Shown piece by piece: positions 1 through 8,330 of a stretch of 64,000 bases of DNA. The number at the start of each line of letters is the position of its first letter. Position 1 is the stretch's first letter. A program made the position numbers and the translations under genes. The notes below the pieces were generated by a model, which was not told the DNA's origin, did not search any database, and saw only the letters and a list, made by a program, of their open reading frames with translations. The stretch is from Glycomyces arizonensis DSM 44726 (lineage in GTDB: Bacteria; Actinomycetota; Actinomycetes; Mycobacteriales; Micromonosporaceae), in the NCBI RefSeq assembly GCF_000482705.1, contig NZ_AXWO01000026.1, positions 1 to 64,000 of the forward strand. Direction: 5' to 3'.

Positions 1-47
1 GGGTCTCGATGTCCTGAGTATTGTTCACACTTCACTCAACGAGACCC
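1..47. other. Inverted repeat at window edge
   Basis: Perfect 8-base arms (GGGTCTCG at 1-8, CGAGACCC at 40-47) separated by 31 bases. It may be a weak terminator of a gene to the left of the window or an operator; the long loop argues against an efficient terminator. No gene is seen between it and nucS. Confidence 0.3.
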
Positions 48-183
48 TCTCCTGCTGGTCACGACCCGACCGGGTTAGGAATCAATCATCTAGAGGCCGC
101 TGCGCACCCGGGCGGCGCGCAGCGGGAACTCGCGCTCGGACACCAGCCGATCCCTCCGGGCGGGGCCCGTCGGGGGCCGCCGG

Positions 184-189
184 TAGGGT
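184..189 (+). promoter_or_regulatory. Possible -10 box of nucS (leaderless)
   Basis: TAGGGT fits the actinobacterial TANNNT -10 pattern and ends 7 bases before the nucS ATG at 197. There is no clear ribosome binding site, so a leaderless transcript is plausible. Confidence 0.3.
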
Positions 190-196
190 CGTCGGC

Positions 197-862
197 ATGC
201 GTTTGGTTGTCGCTCACTGCTCGGTCGACTACACGGGCCGCCTCTCCGCCCATCTGCCCATGGCTCCGCGCCTGATCATGATGAAGGCGGACGGGAGCGT
301 GCTGATCCATGCCGACGGGGGGTCGTACAAGCCGCTGAACTGGATGACGCCGCCGTGCACGGTGGCCGAGGCGGACTCGGTGTGGACGGTGACGTCGAAG
401 AAGTCCGGCGACCAGTTGAAGATCACCGTCGCTGAGATCCTGCACGACTCATCGCACGAACTGGGGGTCGATCCGGGCCTGCAGAAGGACGGCGTCGAGG
501 CGCACCTGCAGGAGCTGCTGGCGGCCGACACGGGCCCGCTCGGCAAGGGCTGGTCGCTGGTGCGGCGGGAGTTCCCGACCGCGATCGGGCCGGTCGACCT
601 CATGTGCCGGGACTCCGAAGGCAGGCACGTCGCCGTCGAGATCAAGCGCCGCGGCGAGATCGACGGCGTGGAGCAGTTGACGCGGTATCTGCAGCTGCTC
701 AACCGGGATCCGCTGCTGGCGCCGGTGGACGGGGTGTTCGCGGCGCAGGCCATCAAGCCGCAGGCGCGGGTCCTCGCCGAGGACCGGGGCATCCGCTGCG
801 TCGTCCTGGACTACGACGACATGCGCGGGGCCGTGGACGAGTCGCAGCCGAGGCTGTTCTAG
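197..862 (+). CDS. nucS: Mismatch-specific endonuclease NucS/EndoMS
   Basis: A 221-residue protein that matches NucS over its full length. NucS is the actinobacterial and archaeal nuclease that cuts both strands at mismatches, standing in for MutS/MutL. The N-terminal DNA-binding half is followed by a RecB-like nuclease domain with the expected acidic/lysine triad: D134 (GPVDLMC), E148 and K150 (AVEIKRR). The protein ends in QPRLF, which resembles a sliding-clamp binding tail and fits the known clamp stimulation of corynebacterial EndoMS. The gene is monocistronic, followed by a strong hairpin at 873-899 and a convergent DUF4190 gene. Confidence 0.95.
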   Translation: MRLVVAHCSVDYTGRLSAHLPMAPRLIMMKADGSVLIHADGGSYKPLNWMTPPCTVAEADSVWTVTSKKSGDQLKITVAEILHDSSHELGVDPGLQKDGVEAHLQELLAADTGPLGKGWSLVRREFPTAIGPVDLMCRDSEGRHVAVEIKRRGEIDGVEQLTRYLQLLNRDPLLAPVDGVFAAQAIKPQARVLAEDRGIRCVVLDYDDMRGAVDESQPRLF

Positions 863-872
863 GGCAAAGCGA

Positions 873-899
873 AAGGGCCGCAGCCGAGCTGCGGCCCTT
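873..899. terminator. Bidirectional terminator after nucS
   Basis: A 12-base perfect stem (873-884 with 888-899) and a CGA loop, followed on the + strand by TTG-rich sequence. It lies between the convergent nucS and DUF4190 genes and can serve both. Confidence 0.8.
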
Positions 900-916
900 G
901 TTGCTTGCGCTGGAGG

Positions 917-1306
917 CTACTCCATGTTCTCGAGTTCCTCGTTCAGGTCGTCGAGGTACTGGTCGCACTCTTCCTGAGACTCGTAGCCGAGGTCGGAGCA
1001 GGCCTGGTCCACGGCCTCGTTGAAGACCCAGGCGTTCATCAGGACGGCGCCGCCGATGGCCAGGATGCCGAGCACCAGGCCGGTGCCGCCGGTTCCCTTG
1101 CCCTTGCCGCCGCGCGAGCCGGCCTTGGCCAGGGCGATGATGCCGAAGATGAGGGCGAGGACGCCCAGGGGGATCGCCGTGAGGATGTTGATGACCGGGA
1201 TCACGGCGAAGACGAGGCCGATGATGCCGAGCACGAGAGCGGTGACGCCGAAGCCGTTGCCCTGCTTCTGGACGGGCTGGGCAGCGGGGGCGGGCGGGTA
1301 AGCCAC
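917..1306 (-). CDS. DUF4190-type small membrane protein
   Basis: 129 residues from a GTG at 1306, chosen because GAGGAG (1314-1319) sits 7 bases upstream. A short Pro/Ala/Gln leader is followed by three hydrophobic segments (about 18-36, 40-60 and 76-92); the second pair is linked by a Gly/Lys-rich loop (about 62-75). The tail of about 35 residues is acidic with two cysteines (103 and 114). Paired glycine-rich helices are typical of DUF4190 proteins of Gram-positive bacteria, whose function is unknown. The cysteine-bearing acidic tail could be extracytoplasmic. Confidence 0.75.
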   Translation of the reverse strand: MAYPPAPAAQPVQKQGNGFGVTALVLGIIGLVFAVIPVINILTAIPLGVLALIFGIIALAKAGSRGGKGKGTGGTGLVLGILAIGGAVLMNAWVFNEAVDQACSDLGYESQEECDQYLDDLNEELENME

Positions 1307-1677
1307 GGAGGTACTCCTCAGTTCGTGTTGATCGTTTGGGCGGAACCCGGGTGAGTCTAGGGCACCCCCGCAACCCCTGAGCTGCCTGGATGCCCTCAAG
1401 ACGAGAGATCCTCCTCACGCGAGCGCAGCGGGTCGGAGCGGACACGAACCGTGACTGTCCTATTTGATCTTCTGTGGCTATGAAATCGCCCAGTCCGGCG
1501 GTTTCACCTCCACCACGGTGGCCAGGCCGGGCGTGTTCGGGGCGGCCTCGTCGATGCCCGGCGTGATCGTCCAGTGCGAACACGAATCGGTTCAGGACAT
1601 CGTCGAAAGCGCTATCGGCTCCGGCCCCGTCCCACCGGGTGAACCGGCACGTGGAGACGGCATGCAAGACTATTGGC
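1307..1677. other. Divergent intergenic region, no gene seen
   Basis: 371 bases between the leftward DUF4190 gene and manC. Both strands have open frames, but none has a plausible start, ribosome binding site or recognisable product. It should hold the promoters of the two flanking genes. I see no convincing operator. Confidence 0.5.
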
Positions 1678-2766
1678 ATGCTTCACGCGGTGGTCCCCGC
1701 AGGCGGTTCCGGCACCAGGCTCTGGCCCCTGTCTCGCGCTCAGCGACCCAAGTTCCTGCTGCCTCTGACAGGAACCGAGTCGTCGCTGCTGCAGTCGACG
1801 GTCGAGAGGGTGCGGCTGCTGTCGCGGCCCGACCACGTCTACGTCGTCACCGGCACCGCCCACGCGGTCGACGTGGCGCGCCAGCTCCCCGAGGTGCCCG
1901 GCGACAACATCCTGGTCGAGCCCTCCCCGCGCGACTCGGCCGCCGCGATCAGCCTGGCCGCCGCCGTCATCGCCGAGCGCGAACCGACCGCGATCATGGG
2001 CGCCTTCCACGCCGACCACCTCGTCCCCGACGCCAAGTCCTTCGCCGCGACCGTCGAACGCGCCATGGAGCTGGCCGAGACCGGCCTGCTGATGACCATC
2101 GGCGTCACCCCGACCGGCCCGGACACCGGCTACGGTTACCTGCGGCTCGGCTCGGCCGTCGGCCCCGGCTTCAAGCTCGCCGCCTTCGTCGAGAAGCCCG
2201 ACCAGGTCTCGGCGGTCGAGTACGTCTCCTCGGGCAACTACCTGTGGAACGCGGGCATGTTCGTCTGGCGCGTGGACGTGTTCCTCGACGAGCTCGCCCG
2301 CCACCGCCCCGACCTCCACGACGCCGTCCGCACCCTCGCCGCGGCCTGGGACTCCACCGGCCGCGACGCCCTGTTCGCGAAGCTGTGGCCCACCTTGGAG
2401 AAGATCTCGGTCGACTACGCGGTCATGGAGCCGGCGGCCGCCTCCGGCAAGGTGGGCGTCGTCCCCGGCGACTTCGACTGGCACGACGTCGGCGACTACA
2501 ACACCCTCGGACAGGTCCTCAAGGCCGCCGACCGCGTCGGCAACGTCATCGTCCAGCCGTCGGAGCCCGGCGAGGTGCTGCTGACCGAGTCGAAGCGCAA
2601 CGTCGTCGTACCCGGCGGCGGGCGCCTGGTGGCCACCGTCGGCGTCAACGACCTCATCATCGTCGACACGCCCGACGCGGTCCTGGTCTGCCCCAGGGAC
2701 CGCGCCCAGGAGGTCAAGGGCGTGGTGGAGGAACTGAAGCAGGCGTCCCGGACCGATCTGGTCTAA
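1678..2766 (+). CDS. manC: Mannose-1-phosphate guanylyltransferase
   Basis: 362 residues. Makes GDP-mannose from mannose-1-phosphate and GTP, for mannolipids, lipoglycans and glycoproteins. The nucleotidyltransferase signature GGSGTRLWP (9-17) with RPKF (23-26) is present, as is FVEKPD further in. There is no C-terminal isomerase domain, so this is the single-function type. The ATG at 1678 puts the signature at the usual distance from the N terminus; no strong ribosome binding site is visible, and an earlier in-frame ATG exists at 1639. It lies near whiB and the manB/manA operon, as in mycobacteria, where the ortholog of this enzyme is called manB. Confidence 0.92.
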   Translation: MLHAVVPAGGSGTRLWPLSRAQRPKFLLPLTGTESSLLQSTVERVRLLSRPDHVYVVTGTAHAVDVARQLPEVPGDNILVEPSPRDSAAAISLAAAVIAEREPTAIMGAFHADHLVPDAKSFAATVERAMELAETGLLMTIGVTPTGPDTGYGYLRLGSAVGPGFKLAAFVEKPDQVSAVEYVSSGNYLWNAGMFVWRVDVFLDELARHRPDLHDAVRTLAAAWDSTGRDALFAKLWPTLEKISVDYAVMEPAAASGKVGVVPGDFDWHDVGDYNTLGQVLKAADRVGNVIVQPSEPGEVLLTESKRNVVVPGGGRLVATVGVNDLIIVDTPDAVLVCPRDRAQEVKGVVEELKQASRTDLV

Positions 2767-2774
2767 TACCCGCC

Positions 2775-3284
2775 ATGCCGTCAACGCACCGCACCCGCAC
2801 CATCGTCGCCGCGATCCTGATCGCCTGCGCCGCAGTGTTCATCGCCGTCGCGCTCTCGCAGTGGATCGTCGGCGCCGGTCTCGATCCCCGCGACGACTAC
2901 GGTTCGCGCGCGGCCGGGATCGGATTCGCCGACACCGCGCGTCAGACGCTGTTCTCGGTCGTGCCGGTGGCGGCTCCGGCCCTGGCGGCCTGGCTGCGCC
3001 CCGGACGGGTGATTCGGCGCTGCGCCCAGATCGTTTACGGATGCTACCTCGTTACGGGTGTGCTGCTGGCATTGTCGGCGGCGATGTACGGATACGACGA
3101 TGCGACCCAGCTCGCCTCCCAAGGCGAGGTCTGGATCGACACCCGCGCCGCGACGGAACGGCTGCTCCTCGATGGAGTGTGGCTGGTCCTGGCCGGCGTC
3201 GGCGTGGTGTTCGTGCAGTGGAGTCGGGTACGCGAGCAGTTCTCCATGTTGCTCATGGAAGATGAGGAGTCCCCGAAGGAGTGA
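2775..3284 (+). CDS. Four-helix membrane protein of unknown function
   Basis: 169 residues starting 9 bases after manC, so probably co-transcribed with it. Hydrophobic segments lie at about 9-30, 55-75, 80-105 and 130-150, with a charged C-terminal tail ending in acidic residues. No catalytic motif or named family was recognised. Many actinobacteria have the F420 genes fbiA and fbiB between manC and whiB; here this protein occupies that place. Confidence 0.7.
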   Translation: MPSTHRTRTIVAAILIACAAVFIAVALSQWIVGAGLDPRDDYGSRAAGIGFADTARQTLFSVVPVAAPALAAWLRPGRVIRRCAQIVYGCYLVTGVLLALSAAMYGYDDATQLASQGEVWIDTRAATERLLLDGVWLVLAGVGVVFVQWSRVREQFSMLLMEDEESPKE

Positions 3285-3591
3285 GTCTGAGGGGTCCTTC
3301 CATCACCGAGATCACTGTGCGCTATCGTCTGACGTCAAACCGTTATCGAAATAGCGATGAGCACTCGTCGTCCATCGAGATGAGTTAGCGGCGCGACCCC
3401 GGTTACAGGTCGCCCGCGGGCACCAGGACCTCGATCGCATGCGGCCGGCCGGCGGCGCCGCATTCACAGGGTCGTACGCGCGACAGGGGAGGGAGCGCGT
3501 CGATCCTCGGGTCTGGCATCCGGTGCCGTGCAAGGAATTGCAAGGGGGGAGCACCGGCTCGACCGGTGCGCATACAAGGAGGCGGACGTAT
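3285..3591 (+). promoter_or_regulatory. Long upstream region of whiB
   Basis: 307 bases without a gene, ending in the whiB ribosome binding site AAGGAGG (3576-3582). A short dyad, CGTTATCGAAATAGCG (3341-3356), could be an operator or a small hairpin. Regulatory regions this long are usual for developmental whiB genes, but no specific regulator site can be assigned. Confidence 0.4.
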
Positions 3592-4059
3592 ATGGACGGC
3601 CGTGACTACCTGGCCGACCTATTGGGCAACGTTCCGGAGTGGCAGGCTCGCGCACTGTGCGCGCAGACCGACCCGGAGGCGTTCTTCCCCGAAAAAGGGG
3701 GCTCGACGCGCGATGCGAAACGCATCTGCGCACGATGTGAGGTCAAAGAGAACTGTCTACAATACGCACTCGAACACGATGAGCGCTTCGGCATCTGGGG
3801 CGGATTGTCGGAGCGGGAGCGCCGCAAGATCAAGCGGCAGGCCCGCGAGGCCGCCCGGCGACGCGCCGAACGCGCCATGCCGGTGGTGGTGTGCATGCCG
3901 ACCCCGATGATCAACCCCGAGTTGGAACCGGTCCTCGTAGAAGCATGCGATCCGGCGATCGACTCCGACACGCTCGTCGCCGAACCGATACCCGTGGGCT
4001 CGGTCCTGGTCGAGCAGCGGGCGGAACCCGAACGCGAACGCGTTCCGGTCGCCGCCTGA
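3592..4059 (+). CDS. whiB: WhiB-family iron-sulfur transcription regulator (WhiB/WhmD type)
   Basis: 155 residues. Wbl proteins bind a [4Fe-4S] cluster and act with the housekeeping sigma factor; the WhiB2/WhmD subgroup controls septation and sporulation genes. The four cluster cysteines are C23, C46, C49 and C55 (CX22CX2CX5C), followed by the GIWGG turn (67-71) and a basic segment (about 76-95). The ATG at 3592 has AAGGAGG 9 bases upstream. The position between manC and the DUF3499/manB genes matches WhiB2. The 60-residue acidic, proline-rich tail beyond the Wbl core is long for the family and has no recognised domain. Confidence 0.92.
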   Translation: MDGRDYLADLLGNVPEWQARALCAQTDPEAFFPEKGGSTRDAKRICARCEVKENCLQYALEHDERFGIWGGLSERERRKIKRQAREAARRRAERAMPVVVCMPTPMINPELEPVLVEACDPAIDSDTLVAEPIPVGSVLVEQRAEPERERVPVAA

Positions 4060-4094
4060 GGAAGCCCCGGCGAACCAGCCGACTCGGCACGTGA

Positions 4095-4120
4095 GGGGTG
4101 GGACGGCATCGTCCCACCCC
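4095..4120 (+). terminator. Terminator after whiB
   Basis: A 10-base perfect stem (GGGGTGGGAC at 4095-4104 with 4111-4120) and a six-base loop, 35 bases after the whiB stop codon. Confidence 0.75.
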
Positions 4121-4153
4121 CGCGCTGTCTCTGCGGGCAGATAGACAATGGCC

Positions 4154-4209
4154 CTATAATCTATAATCTATAATCTATAATCTATAATCTATAATCTATA
4201 ATCTATAAT
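4154..4209. repeat. Eight perfect copies of CTATAAT
   Basis: A 56-base microsatellite of eight uninterrupted CTATAAT units in the gap between the convergent whiB and metallopeptidase-like genes. Each unit contains TATAAT, the -10 consensus. The array is extremely AT-rich against its surroundings and shares CTATAA/TTATAG with the islands at 12995, 47750, 53309 and 60434. The rest of the gap (4210-4491) shows no gene. Confidence 0.9.
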
Positions 4210-4491
4210 CTCGACAGTATGCCCGGTCCCGTGCTCGCACTCGGAATGCACCGCCCGAGCGCGGAACGCAGAGGTGACCCGTAGCCGAGGGCTGGGAACC
4301 TCGGGCCGTCCACCCGCGCACAGAGCACGGCGAAGCCGTCTTCGGCACCACGCCCACGCCGTAGGATCGTCCGGCCTCGCATAGAGCGCATTGTCGACCG
4401 GCGCACTGCCCGCCGCGCTACGCCTCGCCCGGCCGCACCTGCGCGTCGGGCCGGCCATAGAAGACGTCTTGCCCGCGTCTGAGGCGCCTGC

Positions 4492-4920
4492 TCAAGGTTC
4501 CAGGCTCTCCGGGGGCAGGTTCAGCAGCGAGGCCAGCTGCTCGACCAAGACGCTGCTCACCAGCATTCCCAATTCCGCGTCGCTATCGGACCGCAGCTCG
4601 ATCGGGCGCCGGTACAGCACGATCCGCGGCGCGGCCGCCGCGGTCCCCGGCTGCGCCGGGTAGAGCTTGGAGAGCGCCACCCCGTGCGACTCCACGATGT
4701 CCGCCTCGTAGGCCCGCATCTGCGGCGGGACGTCCTCCACGGCGAACTCGACGTGCCCCAGCGGCGAATGGCGTCCCATCGTCTCGGTCATGTGCCGCTC
4801 GATGGCGTTCACCGCCTGCAGGACCAGCGCGTTGAACTCCTCTACAGGCGTGCGCCGCATCGGCAGTCCGCTCGGCGCGAGGGGCCCCCTCATCCCCCGC
4901 CCGTGACGATCTCTCCGCAT
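4492..4920 (-). CDS. Metallopeptidase-family (zincin-like) protein without the HExxH motif
   Basis: 142 residues, matching the actinobacterial family of Mycobacterium Rv3259, a conserved neighbour of whiB2. The start at 4920 gives the typical basic leader with RHGRGMRGPL; ATG codons at 4893 and 4860 are alternatives. The acidic core (EFAVEDVPP, about 72-80) and the R-rich IVLYRRPIELR strand are those of the minimal zincin family. Where metalloprotease relatives carry HExxH, this protein reads VLVEQLASLL: only the glutamate remains, so peptidase activity is unlikely. It may be a structural relative. Confidence 0.75.
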   Translation of the reverse strand: MRRDRHGRGMRGPLAPSGLPMRRTPVEEFNALVLQAVNAIERHMTETMGRHSPLGHVEFAVEDVPPQMRAYEADIVESHGVALSKLYPAQPGTAAAAPRIVLYRRPIELRSDSDAELGMLVSSVLVEQLASLLNLPPESLEP

Positions 4921-5051
4921 GCGCCCCACCTTAGCGTCCGATGGGACCGAAACCCTCCATGGCGGAACGGAGCGGGGCCCGCGCGTCCCTCTGCCCCATA
5001 AATCGGTTCTGCACCACTGCTCAGCGCCACCGAGTTCACCTTCGCGGGTGG

Positions 5052-5057
5052 TAGTTT
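5052..5057 (+). promoter_or_regulatory. Possible -10 box of the DUF3499 gene (leaderless)
   Basis: TAGTTT fits TANNNT and ends 6 bases before the GTG at 5064; no ribosome binding site is visible. Confidence 0.35.
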
Positions 5058-5063
5058 CGTGGG

Positions 5064-5465
5064 GTGAGGTCGGATCGGCGTTGCTCCCGGAACGGCTGCC
5101 GCCAACCAGCGGTGGCCACATTGACATATATCTACTCTGATTCCACTGCGGTGGTAGGCCCGCTCGCGACGACACGCGAGCCCCACAGCTATGACCTGTG
5201 CGATGCCCACGCACGTCGTCTCACCGTGCCCCACGGCTGGGAACTGGTCCGCCACCAGGGCGACTACACCGCGCCCATGCCCACCGACGACGACCTGGTC
5301 GCCCTGGCCAACGCCGTCCGCGAAGCCGCCACGACCGAGCGCCCCGAGCCCGAGCCCCCGCAGCCCGAACCCGCGCCGCGCCAAGGCATCAGACCGGGCG
5401 GACCGGCCGTGGGTGCCCGGCGTCACCTCCGGGTGGTGTCGGGAGACGAGGACGCAAGCCGTTAG
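5064..5465 (+). CDS. DUF3499 family zinc-ribbon-like protein
   Basis: 133 residues from GTG. The N-terminal 60 residues carry the DUF3499 pattern: RRCSRNGC, then ATLTYIYSDSTAVVGPLA, then YDLCDAHARRLTVPHGWE. The cysteine and histidine spacing (C-X4-C, then C-DAH) suggests a metal-binding ribbon. The C-terminal half is proline/glutamate-rich and probably disordered. It directly precedes manB, as in Mycobacterium (Rv3258c). Molecular function is unknown. The gene is divergent from the metallopeptidase-like gene across about 140 bases. Confidence 0.88.
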   Translation: MRSDRRCSRNGCRQPAVATLTYIYSDSTAVVGPLATTREPHSYDLCDAHARRLTVPHGWELVRHQGDYTAPMPTDDDLVALANAVREAATTERPEPEPPQPEPAPRQGIRPGGPAVGARRHLRVVSGDEDASR

Positions 5466-5519
5466 TCTCGGGGTACAACCGGCCCCGCGCACCACCTTCC
5501 GAAAGGCGGACACACACCC

Positions 5520-6893
5520 GTGGCTCCACAGCTCAGCGAATTCGTGAAGGCCTACGACGTCCGAGGACTCGTCGGCTCCCAGTTGACGCCAGAGGTCATG
5601 GAGGCGATCGGCGCGGCCGCCGTCGCCGTGACCGGCGAGCGCACCTGGGCCGTCGGACACGACATGCGCGACTCGGGCCCGGACTTCGCCGCCGCGTTCG
5701 CACGCGGCGCCACCGCCGCCGGAGCCGACGTCATCGAGGCCGGGCTGTGCTCGACCGACATGCTGTACTACATCGCCGGCGCGCGCGACGTGGCCGGGGC
5801 GATGTTCACCGCCAGCCACAACCCGGCCGAGTACAACGGGCTCAAGATGTGCCTGCCGGCCGCCCGGCCCATCGGCCTCGACACCGGCCTGGCCGACATC
5901 CGCGACAAGGCACAGGAGATCCTCGACGGCGAGCCGCTCCCGGCTGCGGAGAAGCCCGGCACCGTCACCACCGAGGACTTCCTCGGCGGCTACGCCGCCT
6001 ACATGCGCGGGCTGGTGGACCTCTCGGGGATCCGGCCGCTGAAGATCGTCGTCGACGCCGGCAACGGCATGGGCGGCCACACCGTCCCGGCCGTCCTCGG
6101 CGACCAGCTGCTCGACGCGCTGCCGCTGGAGATCGACCCGCTGTACTTCGAGCTCGACGGGACCTTCCCCAACCACGAGGCCAACCCGCTGGAGCCCGCG
6201 AACCTCGTCGACCTCCAGGCCCGCGTCAAGTCCACCGACGCCGACCTCGGCCTCGCCTTCGACGGCGACGCCGACCGCTGCTTCGTCGTCGACGCGGACG
6301 GCGAGCCGGTCACGCCGTCGGCGATCACCGCGCTCATCGCCACCCGCGAGCTCGAGAAGCACCCCGGCAGCGTCATCTGCTACAACCTCATCTGCTCCAA
6401 GGCGGTCCCCGAGATCGTCGCCGAGCACGGCGGCCGGCCCGTCCGCACCCGCGTCGGCCACTCCTACATCAAGGCCGTCATGGCCGAGGAGCAGGCCGTC
6501 TTCGGCGGCGAGCACTCCGGCCACTACTACTTCAGGGACTTCTGGTTCGCCGACACCGGGATGCTCGCGGCGATGCACGTCTTGGCCGCGGTCGGCGCAT
6601 CCGGCAGGTCCCTGTCCGAACTGGCCGGCGAGTTCGTCCGCTACGTCCCCTCCGGCGAGATCAACTCGAAGGTCGCCGACGCCCACGCCAAGATCGACGA
6701 GGTCGCCGCCCACTACGCGTCCCGCGCGCAGACAGACCGGCTCGACGGCCTCACCGTCGAGCTCGACGACGGCTCCTGGGCGAACCTGCGCCCGTCGAAC
6801 ACCGAACCGCTGCTGCGACTCAACGTCGAAGGCCCCGACCAGGCCTCGATGGAGCGGCTCCGCGACGAGATCCTCCACATCGTTAGGAACTGA
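5520..6893 (+). CDS. manB: Phosphomannomutase/phosphoglucomutase
   Basis: 457 residues, GTG start. Interconverts mannose-6-phosphate and mannose-1-phosphate, feeding ManC. All signatures of the alpha-D-phosphohexomutase family are present: the phosphoserine loop TASHNP with S99, the metal loop DGDADR (248-253), the sugar-binding GEHSGH, and the phosphate-binding RPSNTEP near the C terminus. It is the first enzyme of a compact operon with the Trm112-like (5 bases later), SIS-domain and manA genes. Confidence 0.95.
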   Translation: MAPQLSEFVKAYDVRGLVGSQLTPEVMEAIGAAAVAVTGERTWAVGHDMRDSGPDFAAAFARGATAAGADVIEAGLCSTDMLYYIAGARDVAGAMFTASHNPAEYNGLKMCLPAARPIGLDTGLADIRDKAQEILDGEPLPAAEKPGTVTTEDFLGGYAAYMRGLVDLSGIRPLKIVVDAGNGMGGHTVPAVLGDQLLDALPLEIDPLYFELDGTFPNHEANPLEPANLVDLQARVKSTDADLGLAFDGDADRCFVVDADGEPVTPSAITALIATRELEKHPGSVICYNLICSKAVPEIVAEHGGRPVRTRVGHSYIKAVMAEEQAVFGGEHSGHYYFRDFWFADTGMLAAMHVLAAVGASGRSLSELAGEFVRYVPSGEINSKVADAHAKIDEVAAHYASRAQTDRLDGLTVELDDGSWANLRPSNTEPLLRLNVEGPDQASMERLRDEILHIVRN

Positions 6894-6898
6894 CACCC

Positions 6899-7075
6899 AT
6901 GCCCGCCTATCCCGCCCCCGTCCTGCTGGAACTGCTGCGCTGCCCGGACCCGCACCACGCCCCCCTCGCCTACGACCGCGAGGCCAACTGCCTCACCTGC
7001 TCTCAGTGCGACAAGGTGTTCCGAGTCGAGGACGGCATCCCGGTGATGCTGCTCGACTCCGTCAAGGAGGAATAG
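6899..7075 (+). CDS. Trm112-family small zinc-binding protein
   Basis: 58 residues, ATG 5 bases after the manB stop. Trm112/YcaR-like fold: LLELLRCPDPHH near the N terminus, a CxxC (C34, C37) after C31, and the closing FRVEDGIPVML motif. Eukaryotic and archaeal Trm112 activate methyltransferases; bacterial members are mostly uncharacterised. In actinobacteria this gene regularly sits between manB and the SIS-domain gene, so a link to mannose metabolism or glycosylation is suggested only by context. Confidence 0.85.
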   Translation: MPAYPAPVLLELLRCPDPHHAPLAYDREANCLTCSQCDKVFRVEDGIPVMLLDSVKEE

Positions 7076-7077
7076 CG

Positions 7078-8271
7078 ATGGGTCCAGACGACGACGGCGT
7101 GGCGGGCATCACCGGCGACCGGCTGCCCGACGAACGGCGCATCGAAGGCGAACTGACCGAGTCCACCAATCCCGGCGGGGCGCTGTGGGCGCTGTCCTCG
7201 GCGGGCCCGCAGCTGCGCGAGTCGGCGGCGCTCGCCGCCGACGCCGGGCTCGGCGTCCTCGCCGACGAGGGGCGCCCCAGGGCGCTCGTCGTCGCGGGCG
7301 TCGGCACCGCCGCCCGCACCGGCGACGTCCTCGCCACCGTGGCGGGGCCGCGCTGCCCCGTCCCCGTCCTGGGCCACCGCTCCGCGGGCGTCCCCGGCTG
7401 GGTCGGCGCCGCCGACGTCGTCCTCGCCGTCTCCGCCTCCGGGCGCAGCCCCGAGGCGCTCGCCGCGGCCGAGGCCGCCGCCCGCCGCGGCGCCCGCCTG
7501 GTCGCCATCGGCGCCCCCGACTCCGAGCTCCAGGCAGTCGCCGAGCGCGCCCGAGCGCCGTACGTCGCCGTCCCCAGGCGCGCGCCCGCGCGATTGAGCC
7601 TGTGGGCGCTGACGATCCCGGTGCTCCTGGCCGGGCGCGAACTCGGGCTCGTCCCGCTCGCCGAGGCCGACATCGCCGAGACCGCCAAGCGCCTCGACGA
7701 GGACGCCGAGCGCTGCCGCGCCAGCGCCGACTCCTACGTCAACCCCGCCAAGGAGCTCGCGCTCAACATCGCCGGGTCGATCCCGGTCGTGTGGGGCTCC
7801 AGCCCGCTCGCGGGCGTGGCCGCCCGCCGCTTCGGCGACATGCTCGCCGCGAACGCCCGCTACCCCGTCGTCTCCGGCGAGCTCGGCGAGGTCGGGCGCG
7901 GGCGCGTCGGCCTCCTCGACGGCGTCTTCGGCTCGCTCGCCGAAGGCAAGCGCGACATCTTCGCGGACGAGGACGACGACGAGCTGACCCGGCTGCGGAT
8001 CGTCCTGATGCGCGACGACGGCCTCGACGGCGACGACACCGCGCCCAAGCCCGACACCAGGCGCGCCGACGCGGTGGCCAAGCTCGCCGAGCGGCGCGGC
8101 GTGCGCTGCGACGTCATCCCCGCCGAGGGCGGCTGCGCACTGGAGCGCCTCGCCTCCCTCATCGCGGTCGCCGACTTCGCGTCGGTCTACCTCGCGCTCG
8201 CCCACGGCCTCGACCCGATGCGGGTCCCGGCCGTCTCCGAGATGAAGGACGAGGCCGTCGGCGGCGAGTAG
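7078..8271 (+). CDS. SIS-domain protein, phosphosugar isomerase-like
   Basis: 397 residues, ATG 2 bases after the Trm112-like stop. Two sugar isomerase (SIS) domains: the first contains VSASGRSPEAL (phosphosugar-binding serine loop), and the second includes WGSSPLAGVAARRFGDML. It corresponds to mycobacterial Rv3256c, always between manB and manA. Relatives are annotated as bifunctional phosphoglucose/phosphomannose isomerases. Such activity would duplicate ManA, so the real substrate is uncertain. Confidence 0.85.
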   Translation: MGPDDDGVAGITGDRLPDERRIEGELTESTNPGGALWALSSAGPQLRESAALAADAGLGVLADEGRPRALVVAGVGTAARTGDVLATVAGPRCPVPVLGHRSAGVPGWVGAADVVLAVSASGRSPEALAAAEAAARRGARLVAIGAPDSELQAVAERARAPYVAVPRRAPARLSLWALTIPVLLAGRELGLVPLAEADIAETAKRLDEDAERCRASADSYVNPAKELALNIAGSIPVVWGSSPLAGVAARRFGDMLAANARYPVVSGELGEVGRGRVGLLDGVFGSLAEGKRDIFADEDDDELTRLRIVLMRDDGLDGDDTAPKPDTRRADAVAKLAERRGVRCDVIPAEGGCALERLASLIAVADFASVYLALAHGLDPMRVPAVSEMKDEAVGGE

Positions 8272-8330
8272 ACGCCCGTGGCGAACCGATACAGTTGTTC
8301 TTCGAACACGAACGGAAATGAGGAGCGGCC

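Noticed and set aside
1464..1677. Open frame entering manC from upstream in another phase
   Set aside because: It continues as an Arg-rich shadow of manC; the first part has no recognisable product.
4210..4491. Small gene in the whiB/metallopeptidase gap
   Set aside because: Short frames on both strands have no start signal or recognisable sequence.
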